From Psychrobacillus psychrodurans (lineage in GTDB: Bacteria; Bacillota; Bacilli; Bacillales_A; Planococcaceae), in contig FOUN01000001.1 in assembly GCA_900114885.1 (NCBI GenBank), positions 496,001-560,000 on the forward strand: DNA of 64,000 nt, read 5' to 3'. Each line of letters starts with the position of its first letter. The stretch's first letter is position 1. The notes beneath the pieces were generated by a model, which was not told the DNA's origin, made no database searches, and worked only from the letters and a program-made list of their open reading frames with translations. The position numbers were made by a program, and so were the translations under genes. Below, piece by piece: positions 35,314 through 43,485 of the stretch.

Positions 35314-36545
35314 TTCCACCTATCCTTCCACTGTGTAGAGATCCACAACAGTATCAGTCCCACGAACGATTGAATTCCTAGTAGGGTAAAGTCTGCGTAG
35401 TTTCGTCCAACTAACACAATATCTACAATCCATCGGAAGACTTCAAAAGAAAAGAAAAATGGAAGTAGATTTTTCACCAATAAAGGAAAATAAATAGTAG
35501 GAATGAATGCTCCGCTTGAAACAATCAACATTAATATCAGGAAAAATTGAAGGAGTAATCCTACTCTTTTAGATGAAATCCATAGATCAACTAACGATAA
35601 ACTAACTAATAAAAGCCATCCATACAATAAAATAAACAGAAATAGACGGAAATAATCTAATATAAATAACTCGACCGCAAAGTATTTAACAATCGGTATT
35701 AAAGTAACAGTAACAAATAACATGCTTACTAAGAGTGCAACAATTATTTGCGAAACATTCGTATGCCAGTATGTTACTCCAAGTAACTTCCAACGTATTC
35801 TCAAGGCAACATGTGTCTCTTTTCTTAACAATGAATAGCTTCCGAATAGCCATATACTAAATGCAATAAACCAACCGGCTACTACATAATAATTCGTAGG
35901 GGAAGTTGTTGTTATATTGGTAATTACTTCTTCGTCTAGTATTTGCCCGCTTCCTAATGTATATAAAGTAAATTCAATAAATGTTTCAAAGATAAGTCCT
36001 TCTAATTCTTCTTCTGGAATATAAGCATTACTTGCATAATCATAGACCGTTAGAATATTAGCCTGAGCAGAGGAAATGCAACGTGTCATACTTTCTGCTA
36101 ATTCTTTTACAATGAAGCTATCTACTGTTCGAGAAGGATTTCCTACAATCGTTAGGGAGACAGACTTTCCTTTATACAGCTTTTTAGTAAACTCCTTAGG
36201 GAATAGTATGTATGTACTTATTTCATTGTTCTCTATTTTATAATCTGCAGTCTCTTTTGACATAGAGATTATTTCAATGGCTTCTTCTTTATCTAAAGAA
36301 AGGGTCATGAATTCCAGTAACATTTTCGTTTCTTCTGTTTGGTCTTCATCCACAAAAGCAATGGAAATAGGTTCTTTAGCCGACGGGACAAAAAGCGAAG
36401 CAACGATTCCAAGCGTTGAAACTAGCAGAAAAATAGGGAAAAGAAAAAGCAGAAGAAGTGATTTCCACTTCTTCTGAATACTTTTTCCATATTGAGTCGT
36501 AAAGAAGGCAATCTTTTTCAAATCGATCAAGATGCATCCACTCAT
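35310..36545 (-). CDS. ABC-2 type transporter permease, second subunit
   Basis: The 411-residue protein has the same design as its neighbour: an N-terminal helix (LLLLFLFPIFLLVSTLGIVAS), an extracytoplasmic region starting AFVDEDQTEET, and a cluster of C-terminal helices. The two probably form a heterodimeric channel. The start at 36545 has AAAGGA only four bases away, so an internal TTG is possible and the first residues are uncertain. Confidence 0.8.
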   Translation of the reverse strand: MSGCILIDLKKIAFFTTQYGKSIQKKWKSLLLLFLFPIFLLVSTLGIVASLFVPSAKEPISIAFVDEDQTEETKMLLEFMTLSLDKEEAIEIISMSKETADYKIENNEISTYILFPKEFTKKLYKGKSVSLTIVGNPSRTVDSFIVKELAESMTRCISSAQANILTVYDYASNAYIPEEELEGLIFETFIEFTLYTLGSGQILDEEVITNITTTSPTNYYVVAGWFIAFSIWLFGSYSLLRKETHVALRIRWKLLGVTYWHTNVSQIIVALLVSMLFVTVTLIPIVKYFAVELFILDYFRLFLFILLYGWLLLVSLSLVDLWISSKRVGLLLQFFLILMLIVSSGAFIPTIYFPLLVKNLLPFFFSFEVFRWIVDIVLVGRNYADFTLLGIQSFVGLILLWISTQWKDRWK

Positions 36546-36564
36546 TTCCTTTAATTAGGTATTA

Positions 36565-38061
36565 TTAATATAATTCCTGTTCGAGTTGTTCTGTTATGTT
36601 CATTCCCCAGCGTTCCAATTCAGGGTAAATATCTTCCATCATTAATTGTTGTAGTGCTTCGGCATCCATTGTTCCGATATTCACCATTTTCTCTGAATCT
36701 GATGGAACATTCACTCTTTTAATAATCTTACTTTCTTCGCTAATATTTATAATAGCGCTTGAACTGCTATCTAACTCAATCGAGAATTCATGCTTTGCTT
36801 GCATAGAGTCTTTTTTATAGCTTGAATTTCCACTCCATAAAAACTCCATTGGTTGGTAATCATCCTCTAGTGCAAATTTACGTTCGAATCTTCTATCATC
36901 ACCTGATACTTTTTCTTCACCGTTATAGACTAGACCAACTTTGTTATCATCTAAGAAGGAGATTTCATCCTTATAAGTGCCATCTTTGGTAGCGGTAAGG
37001 TCTCCTGTAAAGTGTAGTGGCTCATCATCCATACTAATTGTATAATTCCAGTTTTGTGCTGAGTCTTCTAGTAATTGTGTGCCAGCAATTTCTAATTTAC
37101 CTAGGTCTGCTATTTCTATATTAATATCTCTTTTAACGATTAAATCTGCATCTTGCCAAATAGTAGATTTTATACCATCAGGTAGGTCAATTTCATCTAC
37201 TGAGCTAATTAGATCTTCCATTACTTCATCAAATTCAAATGTTTCGTTTGGCATACCGGTAGCCGTAAACTGTTCAAACGAACTCTCCAAGTAATCCTCA
37301 ACCATTTTTTTGAATTTTGGATCTTTTTGTGCTCTTTTAAGTACATCTGTTAACATCTTCTTCACTTCAGCTTCTGAAAGCGTCATAGATACTTTTTCTG
37401 CTTTAATAGATTTCCCATTTACATCAATTTTTTCTTTTGATGTTGTAAATGACTCCTCTGGTAATGAATCATATAGATACATCATGTATTCTTCTTTTAG
37501 ATATTCGATATTTTCCTCGGATAAAACGTTATCTTTACCTAAGAAATTTTCTAGACCAAGTTTTTCACTACCTACATAACTTGGATCTATAGCACGCATT
37601 AAGTTTCCATAATCTTTATCCTTCAATTGAAGTAATTGATCATAAAAAGGAAGCCCTAAAATAATCTCTTCCGTTGTAATATAGCCTTTAATAGGGTCAA
37701 CATCCACTCCGAGAATCGTTGCATTGATCTCAGCTTCTACCTCTTTCTTATTTGGATCACTTGCAATTCGCATTGCAATATTAGAGTTATTTACCACTTG
37801 TTCTATTTCAGGATTAGTATCATCTTGATATTCACCTGATAAATCATATGTGCTATCGATAACTTTAGTAGTACCGTATTTTGCCCATTCTGTTTCATTT
37901 TCATAGCGTGTTTCGACAAGTTCTTGAATATGTTGAATTGTCTTAACCTCCGAATAAAAATATTGCTCCTTAGGTGTTTTGCTCACTAGGAAAAAAGCAG
38001 ATGCTCCTCCAGCCAACACAAAAAAAGAAATAATTGCAATAATCCATATACTTTTCTTCAT
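36565..38061 (-). CDS. Membrane-anchored extracytoplasmic protein of unknown function
   Basis: The ATG follows GAAAGGAAGG on the minus strand. The 498-residue protein has one N-terminal helix (IWIIAIISFFVLAGGASAFFLVS) and a large acidic, lysine-rich extracytoplasmic part without cysteine pairs or recognisable catalytic motifs. It ends in MNITEQLEQELY. I recall similar proteins annotated as a domain of unknown function (possibly DUF6583) beside ABC-2 exporters. It lies 19 bases upstream of the exporter genes and should be cotranscribed, so it may be an accessory, sensor or cargo-handling protein of that exporter. Confidence 0.7.
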   Translation of the reverse strand: MKKSIWIIAIISFFVLAGGASAFFLVSKTPKEQYFYSEVKTIQHIQELVETRYENETEWAKYGTTKVIDSTYDLSGEYQDDTNPEIEQVVNNSNIAMRIASDPNKKEVEAEINATILGVDVDPIKGYITTEEIILGLPFYDQLLQLKDKDYGNLMRAIDPSYVGSEKLGLENFLGKDNVLSEENIEYLKEEYMMYLYDSLPEESFTTSKEKIDVNGKSIKAEKVSMTLSEAEVKKMLTDVLKRAQKDPKFKKMVEDYLESSFEQFTATGMPNETFEFDEVMEDLISSVDEIDLPDGIKSTIWQDADLIVKRDINIEIADLGKLEIAGTQLLEDSAQNWNYTISMDDEPLHFTGDLTATKDGTYKDEISFLDDNKVGLVYNGEEKVSGDDRRFERKFALEDDYQPMEFLWSGNSSYKKDSMQAKHEFSIELDSSSSAIINISEESKIIKRVNVPSDSEKMVNIGTMDAEALQQLMMEDIYPELERWGMNITEQLEQELY

Positions 38062-38384
38062 TCAAAACCTTCCTTTCAATTCCACATATGGTAGCAAATA
38101 ACTGCTTTTCATTATTTTACATCATATGTATCTGATAATAATTATAGCAGATAAATATATTTGAGGGACTTTTATCTATAAAAAAATCAAAAAAATTGGG
38201 AATTCCTATTTTTTTCGACAAAAAAGTGGTATGTTTCTGTCCCTGTGTAGCAAACAATTCTAGTCTACGCATACTTGGGTAAAAAAGTGCAGAAGATCTT
38301 TTACTATCTAAGAGATAAGGTTGCCACTCTCATGTTCAAACTCAAACATGCATATAATACGAAAAGCAACAAAGGAGATAAAAA
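38062..38384. other. Divergent intergenic region between ABC and PTS operons
   Basis: It holds upstream sequences for two divergent operons and REP copy 7 at 38239. CATGTT and AACATG flank a short spacer at about 38331-38350, just before TATAAT at 38353-38358. That pair could be an operator with a -10 box for the PTS genes, but I see no good -35. No gene. Confidence 0.5.
38239..38262. repeat. REP-like element copy 7 (left arm only)
   Basis: GTCCCTGTGTAGCAAACAAT followed by TCTA. It lies in the divergent promoter region of the ABC and PTS operons, an unusual place compared with the other copies at gene 3' ends. Confidence 0.85.
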
Positions 38385-38831
38385 TTGAATCGTAGACTAC
38401 TAGAAGAAAAAGGAGTATTGCTAGATGTTACAGCGAAGGACTGGCAAGTTGCTATACGTATTTGCGGAGAAATACTTGTGAAAACGGGAAAAGTAGAAGT
38501 CACATATGTAGATGCAATGATCAATAATATTCAAGAACTTGGACCATATATCTTAATAGCACCTGGTGTTGCCATGCCCCATGCTCGTCCGGAAGATGGG
38601 GTTATCCAAGAAGGAATTAGTATTGTTGTTTTAAAAGAAGAGGTTGCTTTTGCACCAGGTAGAGAGTTTAAGGTATTAATCGGCTTGGCCGCTTTAAATA
38701 GCGAATCACATATTTACATTTTACAAAAAATAGCGGAGGTGATTTCCGAAGCGGATACGCTGGAAAGATTAAAAAATGCAACAGAGAATGACGAAATTCT
38801 ACAGCTATTCAATGACAAAGAGGAGCATTAG
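38385..38831 (+). CDS. ulaC: PTS system EIIA component, ascorbate type
   Basis: The TTG start follows AAAGGAGA. The 148-residue protein has the EIIA fructose/mannitol-fold phosphorylation motif MPHARPEDGV with the active histidine at about residue 67. It accepts phosphate from HPr and hands it to the EIIB encoded next. The ascorbate type is assigned from the following EIIC. Confidence 0.87.
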   Translation: MNRRLLEEKGVLLDVTAKDWQVAIRICGEILVKTGKVEVTYVDAMINNIQELGPYILIAPGVAMPHARPEDGVIQEGISIVVLKEEVAFAPGREFKVLIGLAALNSESHIYILQKIAEVISEADTLERLKNATENDEILQLFNDKEEH

Positions 38832-38833
38832 CC

Positions 38834-39103
38834 ATGAAAATACTAGCAGTATGCGGAATGGGTTTTGGATCTAGCATGATGTTAAAAATGACAATCGAAA
38901 AAATTTTAAAGGAAAAAGGCATTACAGCAGATGTAGAAACTGCAGATTTTACTACTGCTTCTAGTATTTACGCAGATTTTATCTTCACTAATGAAGAATT
39001 TGCTAAACAATTGGAGGGCGGAAAAGTAAAGGTTGTTAGTGTGAAAAATATTGCGGATGCAAATGAAATAAGAGGTGCATTGGAGTCGGTATTAAACACA
39101 TAA
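38834..39103 (+). CDS. ulaB: PTS system EIIB component, ascorbate type
   Basis: It starts two bases after ulaC. The 89-residue protein has the P-loop-like phosphocysteine motif AVCGMGFGSSMM with the active Cys at residue 6, as in lactose/ascorbate-type EIIB proteins. It transfers phosphate to the incoming sugar. Confidence 0.88.
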   Translation: MKILAVCGMGFGSSMMLKMTIEKILKEKGITADVETADFTTASSIYADFIFTNEEFAKQLEGGKVKVVSVKNIADANEIRGALESVLNT

Positions 39104-39115
39104 GGGGGATCGAGT

Positions 39116-40381
39116 ATGGCTTTTTTTGAATTCTTAATGAATGAAATTTTAAGCATTCCTGCTGTGTTAGTTGGTTTAATAGTATTTGTCGGACTCGTTG
39201 CTCAGCGTGCTGCTACTACAAAAGTAATGTCAGGTACGCTTAAAAGTATTATAGGTTTTCTTATTTTAGGCGCAGGTGCTGGAGTGATTGTAGGTTCTTT
39301 AGATTCTTTAGGCGGAATTATTGAAAAGGCCTTTAATATTCAAGGTGTGATTCCGAATAATGAAGCGGTTGTCGCTATTGCTCAACAAATGTTTGGGACG
39401 GAAACAGCACTTATTATGGGATTTGGATTCGTTGCGAATATTTTATTTGCACGCTTTACGCCTTGGAAATATATATTTTTAACTGGGCATCATACATTTT
39501 TTATGGCTGCTTTATTATCTGCGGTTTTAGGAACATCTGGCATGGAAGGAGCTACTTTAGTTATTGTCGGCTCCATATTACTTGGCTTTTTCATGGTTTT
39601 AATGCCAGCGCTCGGTCAACCATTTATGAGACAGGTAACTGGGAATGACGATATTGCGATTGGTCACTTTGGAACGTTTGGTTATATTTCTGCTGGTTTA
39701 ATAGGGAAATGGTTTGGCAATAAAGCGAAGTCCACAGAGGATATTAAAATCTCTGAGAAATGGGCATTTCTGAAGGATTCATTAATATCTACTGCTCTAA
39801 CAATGGTAGCTATCTTCATTATAATAGCTGTTTTAGCAGGTTCAGATGTAGTATCTAGTTTCTCCGGAGATCAAAATTTTATTATGTTTAATATCATGCA
39901 AGGTATCACATTTGCTGCTGGTTTGAGTATTATTTTACTCGGTGTACGTATGATTCTAAATGAAATCGTTCCAGCTTTTAAAGGAATTGCAGATAAACTT
40001 GTCCCTGGTGCAAAACCTGCACTAGATATACCAATTGTCTTCCCATTTGCTCCTACTGCTGTAATGATTGGTTTCCTTTTTAGTTTTGCAGGTGGTCTTA
40101 TAAGTATGGCGCTGTTAGGTGTATTATCATTGCCCCTGATCATCCCAGGTCTTGTTCCTCACTTCTTTACAGGAGCAGGTGCCGGAGTATTTGGTAATGC
40201 AACTGGAGGTCGAATTGGTGCTGCTGCGGGTGGTTTTGTAAATGGTGTTTTGATCAGCTTCTTGCCAGCATTTTTATTACCAGTTTTGGGAGAGCTCGGT
40301 TTTGCTAACACAACATTTGGTGATTCGGACTTTGGTGTAATAGGAATTATTATTGGATTCATTACAAGTCTATTTAGTTAA
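39116..40381 (+). CDS. ulaA: PTS system EIIC component, ascorbate type (UlaA/SgaT)
   Basis: The ATG follows AAGGGGGA. The 421-residue membrane protein belongs to the ascorbate-specific EIIC family, with FGFVANILFARFTPWKYIFL, TGHHTFFMAALLSAVLG and the C-terminal GGRIGAAAGGFVNGVLISFLPA. UlaA imports L-ascorbate or similar compounds with phosphorylation. No ulaD/E/F-type genes accompany it. The next genes encode a split transketolase, so the imported compound may be a different pentose- or ascorbate-like molecule that enters the pentose phosphate pathway. Confidence 0.88.
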   Translation: MAFFEFLMNEILSIPAVLVGLIVFVGLVAQRAATTKVMSGTLKSIIGFLILGAGAGVIVGSLDSLGGIIEKAFNIQGVIPNNEAVVAIAQQMFGTETALIMGFGFVANILFARFTPWKYIFLTGHHTFFMAALLSAVLGTSGMEGATLVIVGSILLGFFMVLMPALGQPFMRQVTGNDDIAIGHFGTFGYISAGLIGKWFGNKAKSTEDIKISEKWAFLKDSLISTALTMVAIFIIIAVLAGSDVVSSFSGDQNFIMFNIMQGITFAAGLSIILLGVRMILNEIVPAFKGIADKLVPGAKPALDIPIVFPFAPTAVMIGFLFSFAGGLISMALLGVLSLPLIIPGLVPHFFTGAGAGVFGNATGGRIGAAAGGFVNGVLISFLPAFLLPVLGELGFANTTFGDSDFGVIGIIIGFITSLFS

Positions 40382-40651
40382 AAGTTACTAGGTGACCTTC
40401 TGGGGGAAGGCAGAATTCCTAATTTTTTCACGCATTAACTTGCAGGCTGATGTTGCGGCTTCCTGTTACAATATCGCCACTAACTAGTACATCCTATGCG
40501 TCGTAATATTTCCAGATCAAGATATGGCACTATGTCACAAGTTTAATTATGAGATAACTGCTCGCCTAGAACCTAGAAGAAAATCTCCATGTCGACTTGC
40601 ATAATGTAGGAGACTTGCTTCCTGGGAGCCTTTGATCATCAGAATCTTAAT
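40382..40651 (+). other. Non-coding spacer with possible leader RNA before the transketolase genes
   Basis: About 270 bases without a credible gene between the PTS EIIC and transketolase genes. They include small stems such as CCTTC/GAAGG at 40396 and end directly in the strong terminator at 40652. A terminator between two genes that look like one pathway is what an attenuator or riboswitch would show. I cannot assign a known family. Confidence 0.4.
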
Positions 40652-40702
40652 AACTCAGGCATTGCCGCACGATACGGCGTTATTTGCCTGAGTTCATTTT
40701 TT
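40652..40702 (+). terminator. Strong intrinsic terminator before the transketolase genes
   Basis: AACTCAGGCA and TGCCTGAGTT form a 10-bp perfect stem. The enclosed sequence has an inner GCCG/CGGC stem, and CATTTTTT follows. Confidence 0.88.
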
Positions 40703-40766
40703 AAGTCAGCGGTGGATGAATCATCCTAAGCTGATTGAAGTTTTATTTTATGAGGAGTGGTACTTA

Positions 40767-41600
40767 TTGATATCGATTGAACAATTAAAGCTTACAGCTA
40801 CAGTTCTCAGAAAAAGGATTTTATCCACTGCTTATTATAAAAAACAGGGACATGTTGGTGGTTCGCTATCATGTGCGGATATTTTAGTTAGTCTATTTTT
40901 CCATCAATTATCTATCGATCCTTCTTGTCCAAAATGGGAGGATAGGGATCGTTTTGTTCTTTCAAAAGGTCATACGGCTTTGGGACTCTATGCTACGCTT
41001 GCCTTGAGAGGATACATTTCCGAAGAAGAATTGAAAACCTTTGATCAGTACGAGTCACGACTACAGGCACATCCGGATATGACCAAACTAGATGCGTTGG
41101 ATATGTCTACAGGCTCTTTGGGACAAGGTTTATCAGCGGCGGTTGGTATGGCTATTGGTGCTAAGAGGCTGAAAAAGGATTTCCGTGTATATTGTTTGAT
41201 TGGAGATGGGGAATCTCAGGAGGGGCAAATTTGGGAAGCGGCAAATATCGCGGAAAAATATAAGTTAGATAATCTGATTGTTATTATGGATCAAAACGGT
41301 CTGCAGCAATATGGATGGAAAAATGGTAAGGAAAGAATGGACCCAGAGCGTTATGGAAAGAGAAAGTTTGATAGCTTTGGCTTTGAAACATGGGAAGTAG
41401 ACGGACATAGCATGGAGGATTTAATAGCAGTGCTGACTGAAGTGAAGGGTAGCGTGAATGGTCTTCCTAAAGCGATTATTGCAAACACAACAAAAGGTAA
41501 AGGTGTTCGTTTTATGGAAAATAATTATGTCTGGCATTCAAAAGCCCCTAATGATGAGGAATATCAAATGGCTTTAACTGAACTAGAGGGGGAAGATTAA
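40767..41600 (+). CDS. Transketolase, N-terminal (thiamine diphosphate-binding) subunit
   Basis: The TTG at 40767 fits GAGGAGTGG and gives a 277-residue protein, the usual size; a longer frame starting at 40716 has no usable ribosome site. Motifs are KGHTALGLYATLA, STGSLGQGLSAAVGMA, and the ThDP-binding GDGESQEGQIWEAA with NGLQQYG. It works with the C-terminal subunit encoded six bases later to transfer two-carbon ketol units between sugar phosphates. Confidence 0.9.
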   Translation: MISIEQLKLTATVLRKRILSTAYYKKQGHVGGSLSCADILVSLFFHQLSIDPSCPKWEDRDRFVLSKGHTALGLYATLALRGYISEEELKTFDQYESRLQAHPDMTKLDALDMSTGSLGQGLSAAVGMAIGAKRLKKDFRVYCLIGDGESQEGQIWEAANIAEKYKLDNLIVIMDQNGLQQYGWKNGKERMDPERYGKRKFDSFGFETWEVDGHSMEDLIAVLTEVKGSVNGLPKAIIANTTKGKGVRFMENNYVWHSKAPNDEEYQMALTELEGED

Positions 41601-41605
41601 AGCAG

Positions 41606-42535
41606 ATGTCGATAAATGTACGTGACCAATTTGGAAAGCAATTGGCGAAACTTGCAAAAGAAGATTCTAGAGTTCTTGCTTTAGATGGGGATCTTGGAAA
41701 CTCGACTCGTCTAGATTCTATAGAGAAAGAAACAGTAGATTCCTTTTTACAAATGGGAATTGCAGAACAAAATATGGTAGGTGTGGCAGCTGGTCTAGCT
41801 TCAGTAGGATTTCAGCCGTGGGTGTGTAGCTTTGCCACTTTCTTAACGAAAAGAGCATTAGACCAAATTGTAGTCAGTGTTGCCCAGACTAATTTTGATG
41901 TAAAGCTAGTTGGCAGTTATAGCGGATTGTTGACGAGCAACACTGGTAAAACACATCACTCTCTAGATGATATAGCCATTATGACAACAATTCCAAATAT
42001 GACTGTCATTGCCCCGAGCGACCCCAGTGAAACGGTATCCGCTATGAAAGCTATGCATAAAACGGCTGGACCTATGTATTTAAGGCTAACTAGAGATGAA
42101 ACGATTCCTTCATTTCTACCTAATTCTGATTTTGAAATTGGAAAAGGTAAAACACTAGCGGAAGGAACAGACATCTTATTAGTCACTACCGGGAGCACGA
42201 CCTTCCGTGTTAACGAGGTTATCAAACAAATGGAAGGTGTTTCAATTGCCCATCTACACTTTCCAACGCTAAAACCCTTCGATAAAGAACTGTTAATAGA
42301 CGCTGCTAGAAAAGTTCCACTAGTAGTAACAGTGGAAGAACATTATATACGTGGTGGACTAGGTAGCATTGTTTCGGAAATTTTATCTGAAGAATTACCT
42401 AAGAAAGTTGTTAGAATTGGAGTTCCAGACAGGTTTTTGGGGTGCGGGACGGATGAAGAGCTGCTGGAGTCAAATGGACTTTCAGTGTATGAAATTAGAA
42501 AGTCTTTGACTGCCCTGTGTAGCAAACAATTCTGA
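41606..42535 (+). CDS. Transketolase, C-terminal (pyrimidine-binding) subunit
   Basis: The 309-residue partner has the catalytic Glu in MGIAEQNMVGVAAGLA and the conserved HSLDDIAIMTTIPNMTV segment. The start has only a weak upstream purine-rich site, consistent with coupling to the N-terminal subunit. The last residues, ALCSKQF, and the stop codon are supplied by REP copy 8, the same ending in the same frame as the unrelated oxidoreductase at 7049-7921. Confidence 0.9.
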   Translation: MSINVRDQFGKQLAKLAKEDSRVLALDGDLGNSTRLDSIEKETVDSFLQMGIAEQNMVGVAAGLASVGFQPWVCSFATFLTKRALDQIVVSVAQTNFDVKLVGSYSGLLTSNTGKTHHSLDDIAIMTTIPNMTVIAPSDPSETVSAMKAMHKTAGPMYLRLTRDETIPSFLPNSDFEIGKGKTLAEGTDILLVTTGSTTFRVNEVIKQMEGVSIAHLHFPTLKPFDKELLIDAARKVPLVVTVEEHYIRGGLGSIVSEILSEELPKKVVRIGVPDRFLGCGTDEELLESNGLSVYEIRKSLTALCSKQF

Positions 42536-42550
42536 TAATTAACTACAATT
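42512..42550. repeat. REP-like element copy 8
   Basis: GCCCTGTGTAGCAAACAATT then CTGATAATTAACTACAATT, closely matching copies 1 and 11. It overlaps the 3' end of the transketolase gene and forms a doublet with copy 9, with a terminator between. Confidence 0.87.
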
Positions 42551-42551
42551 A

Positions 42552-42590
42552 ATACTCTCTCCTGTCTGTGAGCAGGAGGGGGTATTTTTG
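42552..42590 (+). terminator. Intrinsic terminator of the transketolase genes
   Basis: TACTCTCTCCTG and CAGGAGGGGGTA pair around TCTGTGAG and end in TTTTT. Confidence 0.85.
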
Positions 42591-42592
42591 AT

Positions 42593-42632
42593 GTCCCTGT
42601 GCAGCGTAATATTCAGAAAACTATAGACAATT
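42593..42632. repeat. REP-like element copy 9 (diverged)
   Basis: GTCCCTGTGCAGCGTAATAT then TCAGAAAACTATAGACAATT; the left end is conserved and the middle diverged. It lies about 120 bases upstream of the RAYT transposase gene. Confidence 0.78.
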
Positions 42633-42754
42633 ATATTACCTTTCATTACACTTGTATGAAGACACCCAATCTCACTCCCTCGAAGATTACCTTCCCTAAA
42701 ACAATAACCTATCAAGTCATTACTTTATAAATCTAAGAAAAGCGAGGTATAAAA

Positions 42755-43354
42755 TTGACAAGAAAAAGAAATTTGAACCCGGATTCGTATTATCATGTCA
42801 TCATGCGCGGAAACAATCGACTACCTATTTTTGGTTCACACCGAGATATGTTAGAACTCATGAGAATCTTCGAATATGCCCACGATCAATATCCCTTTCA
42901 TCTGCTAGCCTACTGTTTCATGACCAACCATTATCATTTGTTGATGAAGACAGAAAGTGAATCTTTAAGTAAAATCATGGCACACATCAACCGAAGATAT
43001 ACTTCATCCTATTCCAAAAGATATAATCATGTCGGACGAATTTATCAAAGTAGATATTTTGCAAAAGAAGTGAAATCGTATTCAGGGTTATTAGCTGTTA
43101 GTATATATATACACCGCAACCCTATAAATACCAAACAACCATTAGTCAATCGCCTTGAGTGGTACCCATATAGCTCTTACCCCTTTTACTTTGAAGAAAG
43201 TAAAGAAGCTCCAAAGTTTCTTAAACGTGATGTTTTAAAGGAGTATCTTCCACACCCCCTAGAGAAAACAAATGCTGAGTATTGTGAGTTTTGTAAAAAG
43301 ACCCCTGTGTATCAAACAATTCTACACAATTCAGGTGGCACGTTAAGTACTTAA
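42755..43354 (+). CDS. REP-associated tyrosine transposase (RAYT; Y1/IS200-like TnpA_REP)
   Basis: A TTG start follows GCGAGG. The 199-residue protein opens with the RAYT-type YYHVIMRGNNR and contains the HUH motif in FMTNHYHLLMKTE (about residues 66-72). The following RRYTSSYSKRYNHVGRIYQSRY stretch is diagnostic of TnpA_REP proteins and holds candidate catalytic tyrosines. Such enzymes nick single-stranded DNA at short palindromic REP elements. They do not carry inverted-repeat ends of their own. Here the gene is bracketed by REP copies 9 and 10, and copy 10 encodes its last residues. Matching copies elsewhere in the window make it their probable mobiliser. Confidence 0.9.
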   Translation: MTRKRNLNPDSYYHVIMRGNNRLPIFGSHRDMLELMRIFEYAHDQYPFHLLAYCFMTNHYHLLMKTESESLSKIMAHINRRYTSSYSKRYNHVGRIYQSRYFAKEVKSYSGLLAVSIYIHRNPINTKQPLVNRLEWYPYSSYPFYFEESKEAPKFLKRDVLKEYLPHPLEKTNAEYCEFCKKTPVYQTILHNSGGTLST

Positions 43355-43392
43355 CTGTCGAGAAATGTCAGAATAGTTTCTTACACAGGGAC
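43301..43392. repeat. REP-like element copy 10, long form with both arms
   Basis: CCCCTGTGTATCAAACAATT at the left and GAATAGTTTCTTACACAGGGAC at the right flank about 50 bases. The element overlaps the 3' end of the RAYT gene. A second GGGACAT follows at 43398, perhaps a trace of another copy. Confidence 0.85.
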
Positions 43393-43485
43393 ATACTAGG
43401 GACATACTAAGAAAAAAGTTCTTTTAGTCAAACGAAACAATTATAATATTAGTAGAATAGATTTCAAAGAAAGTTGGCGGAAAAA

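Noticed and set aside
43301-43392. Classical IS200/IS605 element with its own ends
   Set aside because: There is no TnpB and the protein is of the TnpA_REP type; the flanking sequences are the same dispersed REP copies seen elsewhere.
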